A stretch of 64,000 bases of DNA from Streptomyces sp. TLI_146 (GCF_002846415.1 NZ_PJMX01000001.1:7130001-7194000); one strand, 5' to 3'. Shown: positions 42,954-51,732, counted from the first letter of the stretch. Notes: generated by a model not told the origin, from the sequence alone. Made by a program: numbers and translations.

Positions 42954-44067
42954 CCAGCGCCACATGACGGGACATCACGTCCATCGCCTGCGCCTCGGCC
43001 ATGGAGAACGGCCGGGCCGGCCCCGTACGGAAGAGCGTCAGCACTCCCTGTACGGGGCCGGGCGCGCCGAGCGGCACGCACAGCAGGGACGTCACGTCCG
43101 CGCGGGCCAGGACCGGCGCGCCCGACGGGTCGTGGCCGAACCCGTCGGTGTCCTCGGGCTGCACCTGGAGCGAGGTCACCCCCGCCCGGGCCGCCTCCGC
43201 GACCAGCGGGGAACGGGCCGGGTCCTGCCCGGCGACCGCGTGGCGCAGCGCGGCGTCCGCCTCGGCCGCCGGGCCCAGCACGGCGACGCGCCGCAGCCCG
43301 CCGTCCACCACATCGGCCACCACCCACTGGGCGAAGCGCCCGCACAGTACCCGGGCGGCCGTGGCGAGCACCTCGGTGCGGTCGCCGGGCGGCAGCCGCA
43401 GCAGCGCCGCCGCCATCGTGTCCACCAGGTCCATCAGCCGGGCGTGCCGCGTCGACTCGTCGAGGTCGGGCACCTCGGGCGGCGCGGCGGTGGCCGAGGC
43501 CGCCGCGGATATCCCGGGCTGGAAGACCACCAGGACGGCCGCGTGCGGCTCGTCCGGCGGCCGCAGCGCGGTCAGGGTGGCGTGCAGCGGCTCCTCGGGG
43601 CGCTGCTGGAGCCGTACGGTCAGCCCCCGGTCGCCCTCGCCGCGCGCCACGGCCGCCGCCTGCGAACGGAACGCGGCGCGGTCGCCCGGCATCAGCAGGG
43701 CGGCCAGCGGCCGGCCGGTCGCGTACCCGGCGCGGGCGCCGGTCAGCCCGCTGGCCGCGAAGTTCAGCCTGCGCACCACGGTCTCGCGGTCGACGAGCGC
43801 CACCGGCAGCGGCAGCCGCTGGAACAGCGCCTTGAGCAGCAGCCGCTCCTGCCGGTCGCCCGGCGAGCCGGGCGCGCCCGCCGCCTCGGTCACGAACTGC
43901 TCGTAGCGGGGCCACAACTGGTCGACCACGTGCTGGAGTTCGAAGAGCGCGGCGTCCAGGACGGTCAGCCGCTCCCCGTCGGACTGCGAGCGCGCGGTGC
44001 GCAGCTCGCCCACCCGTCTGACGAAGTCCGCCAGTTCCTCGCCGAAGTCGTCCGCCGTCTGCGTCAT
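42865..44067 (-). CDS. PAS/GAF domain signalling protein
   Basis: A 400-residue sensor-like protein without a recognisable output domain. A helical N-terminus (1-70) is followed by a PAS-like domain (about 80-185; LPLPVALVDRETVVRRLNFA) and a GAF-like domain (about 215-370; ADVTSLLCVPLGAPGPVQGV). The last 30 residues are Pro/Ala-rich and are encoded antisense to the 3' end of the sigma factor gene (42865-42953). It is divergent from the GAF/ANTAR gene, 71 nt apart, so the two may share a promoter region. Confidence 0.8.
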   Translation of the reverse strand: MTQTADDFGEELADFVRRVGELRTARSQSDGERLTVLDAALFELQHVVDQLWPRYEQFVTEAAGAPGSPGDRQERLLLKALFQRLPLPVALVDRETVVRRLNFAASGLTGARAGYATGRPLAALLMPGDRAAFRSQAAAVARGEGDRGLTVRLQQRPEEPLHATLTALRPPDEPHAAVLVVFQPGISAAASATAAPPEVPDLDESTRHARLMDLVDTMAAALLRLPPGDRTEVLATAARVLCGRFAQWVVADVVDGGLRRVAVLGPAAEADAALRHAVAGQDPARSPLVAEAARAGVTSLQVQPEDTDGFGHDPSGAPVLARADVTSLLCVPLGAPGPVQGVLTLFRTGPARPFSMAEAQAMDVMSRHVALAMRRPAPPGDELPEPAPAAPDPAAECSSD

Positions 44068-44138
44068 GGCAGCAAGTTAGCCGCTCGGACCGTTTCCCGG
44101 ACCGGGCGCAGGGAAGGCGCGGTTCAGGAGGTTCTCCC

Positions 44139-44849
44139 ATGTTCTCCGAGACGGAACGTCAACGGCCGCACTCCGCCTCCCCCGTGGGCCGGCTCTCCCG
44201 GCTCGCCGAGCAGTCGTTGCGCTGCGCGCCCGCCGCGTGCGGCGCCGTGGCAACCATCGCCGACAGCGGACCCGACAGCCGGGTCACCGCCACGCACCCG
44301 GACCTCGCGCCGCTCGCGAGCGTCCAGCTGGCCTGCGGCGACGGGCCCATCCCGACCGCGCTGGACGTCGGCGCCCCGGTGGACGCCGAGGACCTGCTGA
44401 CGGAGAGCCGCTGGCCCGGCTACCGCGCCCTGGCCCTGGAGTCGGGCGTACGGTCCTGCGTCACCCTCCCCTTCCGCCGCTGCGGCATCGAAGTCACCCT
44501 CAGCCTCTACAGCTTCCGCCCCGGCTCGCTGGACGACGCCGCCGTGTGCGGCCCGGTGAGCATCCTCGGCGAGGAGACCACCGCGGGGATCGCCCGCGAC
44601 CGCCGCTACCACGCGGCCCTGGCCGAGGTGGGGCAGCTGGAGACGGCGCTGCGTTCCCGCGCGGTGATCGACCAGGCCAGCGGCATCGTGATGCATGTGC
44701 TCGGCTGCGACGCCGAGGAGGCCTTCGCGGTGCTGCGCACCGTCTCGCAGCACGCCAACCGCAAGCTGTCCGAGGTCGCCGAGGGCGTGGTCCGCACCAA
44801 GGGCCGCGGCCTGGAAGGCGAGCTCGCCGCCGTCCCCCGCCCCGTGTGA
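44139..44849 (+). CDS. GAF and ANTAR domain protein
   Basis: A 236-residue protein with an N-terminal GAF-like sensor (about 15-155; VRSCVTLPFRRCGIEVTLSL) and a C-terminal ANTAR RNA-binding module (about 168-222; LRSRAVIDQASGIVMHVLGC, then FAVLRTVSQHANRKLSEVAE). ANTAR proteins bind paired stem-loops in RNA and prevent termination. I did not find a clear double hairpin next to the gene. Start ATG has AGGAGG 8 nt upstream. Confidence 0.9.
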   Translation: MFSETERQRPHSASPVGRLSRLAEQSLRCAPAACGAVATIADSGPDSRVTATHPDLAPLASVQLACGDGPIPTALDVGAPVDAEDLLTESRWPGYRALALESGVRSCVTLPFRRCGIEVTLSLYSFRPGSLDDAAVCGPVSILGEETTAGIARDRRYHAALAEVGQLETALRSRAVIDQASGIVMHVLGCDAEEAFAVLRTVSQHANRKLSEVAEGVVRTKGRGLEGELAAVPRPV

Positions 44850-44977
44850 CCGCCGCCCGCCCGCGACCCGTACGGCACATCCCCGTACGCATGCGGAGCG
44901 GCGCCGCCGAGCAAACCTCCGTATAAAGGGCTCAAGGAGCCGAAACGGCGGACCGCGGGGCGCGAAGGAGGCGGCGC

Positions 44978-46192
44978 ATGCACGGGACGGTGGCGGAAGG
45001 CCGGGGACCCGTCCGCTACGGACCGCCCGCACCCGGCACCGGGCTGCCCGTCCTGCCCGAGCTGGCCGGGGTCCTGGCGGGCGCCGCCGGACGCGCCGCA
45101 CCCGAACCGCCCGGCGGCGGACCCCGGCTGCGCGAGGCCGCCTGCGGCTACTGGCGGCGGCGCGGGCTGCGCGGCGACCCCGAGCTGGTGGCCGCGGCCC
45201 CCGGCGCCCCGGCGCTCCTGTTCGCCCTGCTCGCCTCGTACGGGGGCGACGTCCTGCTGCCCCGGCCCTGCCCGGCCTGGTGGACCCCGCAGGCCCGGCT
45301 CCTGGGACGCCCCGCCTACCACGTGCCGACCCCGGCGGAGTGCGGCGGCGTCCCCGATCCGTACGCCCTGCTGGAGACCGTGCGCCGGGTGCGCACCGAG
45401 GGCGGGGTGCCCCGGCTCCTGGTGCTCTCCGTCGCCGACGACCCGACCGCGACGGTCGCGCCGCCCGAGACCGTACGGGAGGCGTGCGAGGCGGCCGTGG
45501 GGGAGGGGCTGCACATCATCAGCGACGAGACCTGGCGCGACACCCTGCACCACCCGCACGACACGGTCCTGTTCAGCCCCGCCGAGATGTGCCCCGACGA
45601 CGTGACGGTCCTGTCCGACCTGTCGGGCGCGCTCACCCCGGCCGGGTGGCCCGCGGCCGTCGCCCGCTTCCCGGCCACCGAGCGTGCGGAAAGGGCCAGG
45701 GCCCGCACCCTGGACATCCTCACCGCGCTCGGCTCGGTCGTGGCGGGCCCGGTCGCGGACGCCGCCGCCTATGCCCTGGGCGAGCCGGACCCGGTCGCGG
45801 TGCGGATGCGCCGGGCCGCCGCCCTGCACGGCGCCCTCGCCGAGGCGGCCCACCGCGCGGTGCTCGCCGCCGGGGCCTTCGCCCGGCCCCCGCAGGCGGG
45901 CCGCCACCTCTACGCCGACCTCGGCCCCCTCCGCAACCGGCTGGCCGCACGCGGGGTCACCGACTCGATGGAGCTGGAGGAGTACCTCACCGGCCGGCTC
46001 GGCGCCCCCGCCCCCGGCGGCCACCGCTTCGGCGACGAACTGGGCGCCCTGCGCGTCCGGCTCGCCACGGGGCCGCTGCTCGGGGCGACCGAGGAGGAGG
46101 GCGCGCGGACGCTGGAGGCGGCGGACCCGCTGGAACTGCCGCATGTACGGCGGGCGTTGGACGCGTTCGGGGAGGCGCTCGACGGGCTGTGA
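44978..46192 (+). CDS. aminotransferase-fold (class I/II) protein lacking the PLP lysine
   Basis: A 404-residue fold-type I PLP enzyme homologue. The overall order of an aminotransferase is there: LLASYGGDVLLPRPCPAWWT (small-domain loop), LVLSVADDPTA (usual NPxNPTG), HIISDETW (the Asp that contacts the PLP nitrogen) and a C-terminal RLATGPLLG. But the Schiff-base segment, normally SxSKxxGxxGxRxG, reads VLSDLSGALTPAGW, with Gly where the Lys should be and no following Arg. It is thus probably not a transaminase and may have a regulatory or binding role. Start ATG has AAGGAGG 7 nt upstream. Confidence 0.75.
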   Translation: MHGTVAEGRGPVRYGPPAPGTGLPVLPELAGVLAGAAGRAAPEPPGGGPRLREAACGYWRRRGLRGDPELVAAAPGAPALLFALLASYGGDVLLPRPCPAWWTPQARLLGRPAYHVPTPAECGGVPDPYALLETVRRVRTEGGVPRLLVLSVADDPTATVAPPETVREACEAAVGEGLHIISDETWRDTLHHPHDTVLFSPAEMCPDDVTVLSDLSGALTPAGWPAAVARFPATERAERARARTLDILTALGSVVAGPVADAAAYALGEPDPVAVRMRRAAALHGALAEAAHRAVLAAGAFARPPQAGRHLYADLGPLRNRLAARGVTDSMELEEYLTGRLGAPAPGGHRFGDELGALRVRLATGPLLGATEEEGARTLEAADPLELPHVRRALDAFGEALDGL

Positions 46193-46254
46193 CCCCCGCC
46201 GGGCCGCCCGGCACGCCGCCGCAGATGGACCGCCACCGGACAGGAGCCGCCTCG

Positions 46255-47328
46255 ATGACGGAACAGACGGGACAGACGGGACAGACCCAGGAGTCGGAAC
46301 GAGCCCTGCGCCCTGGGACCGCCCCGCCGGTCATCCCGCCGGTCACCGCGCCGCCCCCGCGCCCGCTCGGCGAGCACCGCCGCTGGCCCCGGTCGTTCGC
46401 CGACCGCCTCTCCGCCCCGCTGCCCGGCGTGCGCGCGATGGCCCGGCTCGCCAGGGAAGGGGCGCTGCGCCCGTCCCCGCAGGGGCTGCGCGGCATCGCC
46501 GAGCTGCCGTTCGCGCCCGGGCCGCTGCCCGCGGTGGACACCGCGACGGTGGCCGTGACCTGGGCCGGGCACGCCAGCTGGGTGGTGCGGATCGGCGGTC
46601 TCACCGTCCTGACCGACCCCGTCTGGTCCCGCCGCATCCTGGGCACCCCGGCCCGGCTCACCCCCGTCGGGGTGCGCTGGGAGGACCTGCCGCCGGTCGA
46701 CGCCGTCGTCATCAGCCACAACCACTACGACCACCTGGACGCGCCCACCCTGCGCAGGCTTCCGCGCCGCACCCCGCTGTTCGTCCCGGCGGGCCTGGCC
46801 CGCTGGTGCAGACGCCGCGGGTTCACCCGGGTCACCGAGCTCGACTGGTGGGAGTCGGCCGAACTGGCCGTGCCGGGACGCGAACCCGTGCGGTTCGACT
46901 TCGTGCCCGCCCACCACTGGTCCAAGCGCTCCCTCACCGACACCTGCCGCTCGCTGTGGGGCGGCTGGGTGCTCGGCGACCGCCGGGGACAGCGCGTCTA
47001 CTTCGCCGGGGACACCGGCTACGGCCACTGGTTCAAGGAGATCGGCCGCCGTCACCCGGACCTCGACCTGGCCCTGCTCCCCATCGGGGCCTACGCGCCG
47101 CGCTGGTGGCTGCGCGATGTGCACGCCGACCCGGAGGAGGCCGTCCAGGCGTGCGAGGACCTGGGGGCGCGGCGGATGGCGCCGATGCACTGGGGCACGT
47201 TCGTGCTCTCCGCAGAGCCGGTGCTCGAACCGCTCGCCCGGGTGCGGGCGGCCTGGGAGCGGACGGGCCGCCCGCGCGCGCATCTGTGGGACCTGCCGGT
47301 CGGCTCCTCCCGGGTGCTGGCCGTCTGA
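46255..47328 (+). CDS. MBL-fold hydrolase of the NAPE-PLD-like group
   Basis: A 357-residue metallo-beta-lactamase-fold protein. WAGHASWVVRIGGLTVLTDP and the dinuclear metal motif SHNHYDHLD are followed by PAHHWSKRS, YFAGDTGYGHWF and PMHWGTF. This pattern fits enzymes related to N-acylphosphatidylethanolamine phospholipase D. Residues 1-60 are a polar, Pro-rich extension. Start ATG 46255 has AGGAG 9 nt upstream; ATG 46225 is possible. It lies directly downstream of the PLP-less aminotransferase-like gene. Confidence 0.85.
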   Translation: MTEQTGQTGQTQESERALRPGTAPPVIPPVTAPPPRPLGEHRRWPRSFADRLSAPLPGVRAMARLAREGALRPSPQGLRGIAELPFAPGPLPAVDTATVAVTWAGHASWVVRIGGLTVLTDPVWSRRILGTPARLTPVGVRWEDLPPVDAVVISHNHYDHLDAPTLRRLPRRTPLFVPAGLARWCRRRGFTRVTELDWWESAELAVPGREPVRFDFVPAHHWSKRSLTDTCRSLWGGWVLGDRRGQRVYFAGDTGYGHWFKEIGRRHPDLDLALLPIGAYAPRWWLRDVHADPEEAVQACEDLGARRMAPMHWGTFVLSAEPVLEPLARVRAAWERTGRPRAHLWDLPVGSSRVLAV

Positions 47329-47340
47329 TCGCGTCCGGGG

Positions 47341-47999
47341 CTACTTGGGGTGCGGGGCCTCGGCCGGTGCGGCCGCCGCCCCGTGCCGCAGTCGGCGCCA
47401 CACCGTCGGGGCCGCGCTGATCAGCAGCGTCAGCACGACCGCCGCGACCACGCCCTGCCACGGCTCCGGGAAGAGCGAGCCGCCCAGGATGCCGATCAGT
47501 CCGTACGCACCGGCCCACGCCACACACGCGGGCAGGTCGCCGCGTACGAACGTGCGCAGGGGCATCTCGCCGAGCAGACATGCCAGCATCACCGGGATCC
47601 GGCCCGCCGGGACGAGCCGGGAGAGGACCAGGACCGCCGCCCCGTGCCGGTTCAGCTTCTCCTGGGCCTGCTCCAGGCGGTCCGGCGCGGCCCGCTCCCG
47701 CAGCGCCGCCAGCCACCGCGACCCACCGCGCGAGCGCACCCCGCGCTGCCCCAGCCAGTACAGGCCGACGTCCCCAGGAACGCGGCGAGCGCGCCCACCG
47801 CGAAGACCAGCAGCAGCGAGAACCACGCCGTCTGGTGGAAGGCGACCACCGCGGCCGTCGACACCAGCGCCCCCGTGGGCACCACGGGCACCAGCGAACC
47901 CAGCACCACCAGGATGAACAGGGACGGATAGCCGAGCGCCTGCTGGGTCGACTCCGGCGGCACCTGGCCCGCCGCCCGTGCCAGGAACGCGGCGATCAC
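47341..47999 (-). pseudogene. DedA/VTT-domain membrane protein, frame broken by one missing G, probably a sequence error
   Basis: From GTG 47999 the frame reads MIAAFLARAAGQVPPESTQQ to VFAVGALAAFLG, then fails at a run of four C (47772-47775; G on the coding strand). With five, it continues DVGLYWLGQRGVRSRGG and through the DedA motif SRLVPAGRIPVMLACLLGEM to the end APHPK. The corrected protein has 219 residues and about five hydrophobic segments. DedA proteins are implicated in undecaprenyl phosphate or phospholipid flipping and membrane homeostasis. The start overlaps the stop of the MBL gene upstream (GTGA), so the two are coupled. Confidence 0.85.
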
Positions 48000-48766
48000 C
48001 GGGCGACCTCCGGCCGTACGCTCTCGCCGTGGGCGAGGCGGTGCACCGTCACCCCGGGCGCGAGCCGGGCCGCGTGGCGCACGAAGTCGTCGCCGGGCGC
48101 GTGGAACTCGTGCGGGCGCACCCCGTCGAGCCCGATCGGCCAGTACGTGCCGTAGTGCACCGGCACCGCGGCCCGCGCCCCGAGCCGGGCCAGCGCCTGG
48201 GCGGCCCGGCCCGCGTCCAGATGGTGCGGACCCAGGTACGGGCCCCAGCCGCCGACCGGGAGCAGCGCCACGTCGACCGGGCCGACCTCCTCGGCCATCT
48301 CGTCGAAGAGCCCGGTGTCCCCGGCGAAGTAGGTGCGCGCCCGGCCCTCGATGACATAGCCGAGCGCGGGCGCCCGGTGCGGCCCGAACGGCAGGCGCCG
48401 CCCGTCGTGCCGAGCGCTCACCGCCCGTACCCGCAGGTCACCGGCGTCGACCAGATCCCCGGCGCGCACCTCGGTGAGGCGCAGGCCGAGCTTGCGCAGG
48501 CCCGGCACGGCCCGGATCGCGCCGTGCGGCACCACCAGGCGGGTGCCGGGCGCGAGCCGGGCGAGCGAGGGCAGGTGCAGATGGTCGGAGTGCAGGTGCG
48601 AGACCAGGACCACCTCGGCGACGGCTGCCTCGGGCGGCGGCACCGCCCCCCGTCGCCTGCGCAGATGCGCCAGGCGCCGGGCGAAGAGCGGATCGGTCAG
48701 CACCCGCACCCCGGAGTCCTCGACCGTGCAGGTGGCATGACCCCACCAGGTGATCTCCACCGGCAC
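47996..48766 (-). CDS. MBL-fold metallo-hydrolase
   Basis: A 256-residue metallo-beta-lactamase-fold protein beginning VEITWWGHATCTVEDSGVRV. The metal motif is SHLHSDHLHLPS (HxHxDH complete), with later ARTYFAGDTGLF and VPVHYGTYWP. It belongs to the same broad UlaG/NAPE-PLD-like group as the gene at 46255. Start GTG 48766 has AGGAG 7 nt upstream; a second GTG at 48760 is possible. Its stop overlaps the start of the DedA gene, hinting at a shared task at the membrane. Confidence 0.88.
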   Translation of the reverse strand: MPVEITWWGHATCTVEDSGVRVLTDPLFARRLAHLRRRRGAVPPPEAAVAEVVLVSHLHSDHLHLPSLARLAPGTRLVVPHGAIRAVPGLRKLGLRLTEVRAGDLVDAGDLRVRAVSARHDGRRLPFGPHRAPALGYVIEGRARTYFAGDTGLFDEMAEEVGPVDVALLPVGGWGPYLGPHHLDAGRAAQALARLGARAAVPVHYGTYWPIGLDGVRPHEFHAPGDDFVRHAARLAPGVTVHRLAHGESVRPEVAR

Positions 48767-48883
48767 CCGAAATCTCCTCCGCTCGAAAACCACCGTGCGC
48801 GCTGTTGGGTACGAGCCTAGGTGTCGTGGGGCGCACCGGACCGGGTCCGGGGTAGGCATCGGTCCACGAAGGGAAGGCCCGGC

Positions 48884-48988
48884 ATGATCATGCACTCTGA
48901 GCAGTGCCCGCGCTGCGGCGGGATACTCGCGGTCACCCAGGACGGCTGGAAGATCTGCCACTCCTGCGGCTACTCCTCGCCGCCGTGA
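48884..48988 (+). CDS. 34-residue zinc-ribbon protein
   Basis: Very short gene with a good ribosome site (GGGAAGG before ATG 48884). The product starts MIMHSEQCPRCGGILAV and ends KICHSCGYSSPP. Two CxxC knuckles (Cys8/Cys11 and Cys25/Cys28) with a dozen residues between them form a minimal zinc ribbon. Codons are strongly G/C at position 3 and the Cys pattern would not arise by chance easily. Function unknown; possibly a nucleic acid- or protein-binding cofactor. Confidence 0.8.
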   Translation: MIMHSEQCPRCGGILAVTQDGWKICHSCGYSSPP

Positions 48989-49035
48989 ACCAGGAGTAGG
49001 GTCGGCACCACAGACGAAGGGCATGGGGGTCGGTC

Positions 49036-49440
49036 ATGGGTGACGTACGAGTGGCGGCGATCGCCAGTCTGACCCCGCTGGAGGAACTCGACCTGGACCC
49101 CTTCCTGGTGGACACCCGCAGCCAGCACGAGATGTGCGCGCGCTGGGCCGCCGACAAGGGGTACGTCGTCACCCGGCAACTGCTCTTCTACGGCCTGCGC
49201 CCCGACCACCTAGGTCTGTGGGCGGACGTGGACGCGGGCCAGGTGGATCTGTTCGTCGCGCCCAACGAGCGCGTCCTGGCACGGGCGTTGACGTCCGTGC
49301 CGGACTTCTCCGCCGAGTGCGAGCGGCGCGGGGTGCGGCTGGAGACGGCCGGGCTCGACGAACCGTCGTACGACGCGGCCAAGAAGGCCCACATCCACCG
49401 CAGGCTCTCGATGCCGACCGCCGGGTACGACGGCTGCTGA
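49036..49440 (+). CDS. small protein resembling a degenerate serine-recombinase catalytic domain
   Basis: A 134-residue protein of unknown role. Its order of segments recalls the N-terminal domain of resolvase/invertase recombinases: TRSQHEMCARWAADKGYVV, then DVDAGQVDLFVAPNERVLAR, then FSAECERRGVRLETAG. The catalytic Ser near the N-terminus and the SRL/R-rich active-site loop are not evident, and no DNA-binding domain follows. It may be a non-catalytic offshoot used for another purpose. The likeness is by eye only. Confidence 0.6.
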   Translation: MGDVRVAAIASLTPLEELDLDPFLVDTRSQHEMCARWAADKGYVVTRQLLFYGLRPDHLGLWADVDAGQVDLFVAPNERVLARALTSVPDFSAECERRGVRLETAGLDEPSYDAAKKAHIHRRLSMPTAGYDGC

Positions 49441-49527
49441 GGCGCCCGCCGCCCGCCGCGCAATCAAATTCGTCGGCCGGTTTCCGCCCCTGTGACACGC
49501 TGGGAGGGAACGGCGAGGCGAGAGGCA

Positions 49528-51666
49528 GTGACGAGCGGCGTGAGCACAGGGCGATGGCGGACGGCGGGCAGCGCCCTGGTGCGGGTGGTCGTGGTGTGGG
49601 CGGTCTCCACCCTCACGATGATGGTGCTCGCGGGGATCCTGCCCGACTTCCGGCTGAAGTCCGCGGGCGGCGACAGCATCACCCGCGTCGCGCTCACCGC
49701 CGCCTGGGGCGCGGGGGCGTTCGGTCTGCTCAGCGCCCTGGTGTGGCCGCTGGTGGTACGCGCGTTCCTGCTGGTCCCGGCCCTGGTGCTGGGCCTGTTG
49801 GTGTTCTTCCTCAACGGCTCGCTGCTGCTGATCGCGCTGAGCCTGATCCCCAGCGGGCGCGGCGCGGCCCAGCCGGAGACCGCGGTGGTGGTGGCCGCCG
49901 CGATGTCCGCCGTCGCCTCCGCCACCTCCACCGCGCTCGCGGTCCGGGACGACAACGCCTACCGGCGCAGACTCTCGCGGCTGGCCGACCGGCGCCGCCG
50001 CAGACGCGGCGACGAGGACCGGGGCCCCGAGACGCCCGGCACGGTCTTCCTCCAGCTCGACGGCGTCGGCCACGACGTGCTGTGCCACGCGGTCGGCGCC
50101 GGTCTCATGCCGACCGTCGCGGGCTGGCTGGAGCACTCCCACCGGCTCACCCCGTGGCGCACCGACTGGTCCAGCCAGACCGGCGCCAGCCAGCTCGGCA
50201 TCCTGCACGGCTGCACCTTCGACGTGCCCGCCTTCCGCTGGTACGAGAAGGAGACCGGCGAGCTGATGGTCTCCAACCGCCCCGCCTCCGCGGTCGAGCT
50301 CCAGCGCCGGGCCGTGGAGCGCACCGGCGACGGCGGCCTGCTCACCGTCGACGGCGCCAGCCGCGGCAACCTCTTCTCCGGCGGCGCCGACCAGCTCGCC
50401 CTGGTCCTGTCGATGGCGGCCCGGCGCGGCCGCCGCAACCGGTCCCGGGCGGGCTACTTCGCGTACTTCTCGGACCCGGCCAACGCCGTCCGCACCGCGC
50501 TCTCCTTCGTCGCCGAGGTCGGCCGCGAGATCGGCCAGTCCACCCGCGCCCGGCTGCGCGGCGACGCGCCCCGTGTGCGGCGCGGCGGGCTCTACCCGTT
50601 CATCCGGGCGTTCGCGACCGTCGTCGAGCGCGACGTGGTGGTCGCGGCGGTGATCGGCGACATGCTCGCCGGGCGCACCGCCGTCTACGCCGACCTGGTG
50701 GCGTACGACGAGGTGGCCCACCACTCCGGGCCGCGCGGCCGGGACGCCCAGAAGGTCCTGGAGCGCCTGGACCGGTCGATCGCGCTGCTCGCCAAGGTCG
50801 CCGAGCACGCCCCGCGCGCGTACCGGATCGTGCTGCTCTCCGACCACGGGCAGAGCCCGGGCGAGACGTTCCTGGGCGCCTACGGGCTGACCCTGAAGGA
50901 CCTGGTGCGGGCCGGGTGCGGGCTGCCCGTGCCGCGCAGCGCCGGGCGCACCAAGAGCGGCGCGGAGGCGCGCGACGCCGTGCGGGTGGCGCTGCATCGG
51001 CCGGTCCCGGAGAACGGGGAGCCGGGGCCCGGCTCCGACCCGATCGTGCTCGCCTCCGGCAACCTCGGCCTGGTCTCCTTCCCGGACACCGAGGGGCGGC
51101 TCAGCCGCGAGGAGATCGACCGCCGCCACCCCGCGCTCCTGCGCACCCTCGCCGGGCACCCCGGCATCGGGTTCCTGCTGGTGCGCAGCGAGGAGCACGG
51201 CGCGCTGGTCATCGGCGGCGCGAGCACGGACGCGGTCCACGAGGTGCCGCTCGCGGAACTGGAGGACGGCAAGGGCCCGTTGACCGGGTTCGCGCCCGGC
51301 GCGGCCGACGCCGTGCGGCGCACCGACACCTTCCCGCACACCGCCGACATCATGGTCAACTCGATGTACGACCCGGTCACCGGCGAGGTGCACGCCTTCG
51401 AGGAGCAGATCGGCTCGCACGGCGGCCTCGGCGGCGAGCAGGCGCACCCGTTCCTGCTGTGGCCGCGCGAGCTGTCGGCGCCGGTGCCCGAGGGCGGCCA
51501 GCTGGTGGGCGCCGAGCAGGTGCACCACGTGCTGCGGCGGTGGCTGCGCGAGTGCCTGGGGCCGCAGGTGCCGGTTTCCGCCGCCACGCAGATTCCCCGG
51601 TCCGAGAGCGAAGCGGACGGACCATTTCCGGTTGAAGGGGCCGCTCTGCGGGACAAATCCGCGTGA
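49528..51666 (+). CDS. membrane-anchored alkaline phosphatase superfamily phosphodiesterase with phage-holin-like N-terminus
   Basis: A 712-residue protein from GTG 49528 (GTG 49492 and 49540 are possible). The N-terminal 140 residues contain about four transmembrane helices like the phage holin family 4 region. Then a basic linker (RRLSRLADRRRRRRG) leads to a nucleotide pyrophosphatase/phosphodiesterase-like domain: FLQLDGVGHDVL (metal Asp), DWSSQTGASQLGIL (nucleophile Thr region), VAYDEVAHHSG and LLSDHGQS. The catalytic part could act on nucleotides or lipid headgroups; its side of the membrane is not certain. No operon partner is evident. Confidence 0.85.
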   Translation: MTSGVSTGRWRTAGSALVRVVVVWAVSTLTMMVLAGILPDFRLKSAGGDSITRVALTAAWGAGAFGLLSALVWPLVVRAFLLVPALVLGLLVFFLNGSLLLIALSLIPSGRGAAQPETAVVVAAAMSAVASATSTALAVRDDNAYRRRLSRLADRRRRRRGDEDRGPETPGTVFLQLDGVGHDVLCHAVGAGLMPTVAGWLEHSHRLTPWRTDWSSQTGASQLGILHGCTFDVPAFRWYEKETGELMVSNRPASAVELQRRAVERTGDGGLLTVDGASRGNLFSGGADQLALVLSMAARRGRRNRSRAGYFAYFSDPANAVRTALSFVAEVGREIGQSTRARLRGDAPRVRRGGLYPFIRAFATVVERDVVVAAVIGDMLAGRTAVYADLVAYDEVAHHSGPRGRDAQKVLERLDRSIALLAKVAEHAPRAYRIVLLSDHGQSPGETFLGAYGLTLKDLVRAGCGLPVPRSAGRTKSGAEARDAVRVALHRPVPENGEPGPGSDPIVLASGNLGLVSFPDTEGRLSREEIDRRHPALLRTLAGHPGIGFLLVRSEEHGALVIGGASTDAVHEVPLAELEDGKGPLTGFAPGAADAVRRTDTFPHTADIMVNSMYDPVTGEVHAFEEQIGSHGGLGGEQAHPFLLWPRELSAPVPEGGQLVGAEQVHHVLRRWLRECLGPQVPVSAATQIPRSESEADGPFPVEGAALRDKSA

Positions 51667-51732
51667 TTTTGAGCGGGGCCCTCCGTACCCGACCATGAAC
51701 GGGTTTTGGCACGGAGAGAGGCGCACCACCCC

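Noticed and set aside
44850..44977. ANTAR-type double hairpin after the GAF/ANTAR gene
   Set aside because: I found repeats of CCCGTACG but not two stem-loops with the hexanucleotide loops expected of an ANTAR target.
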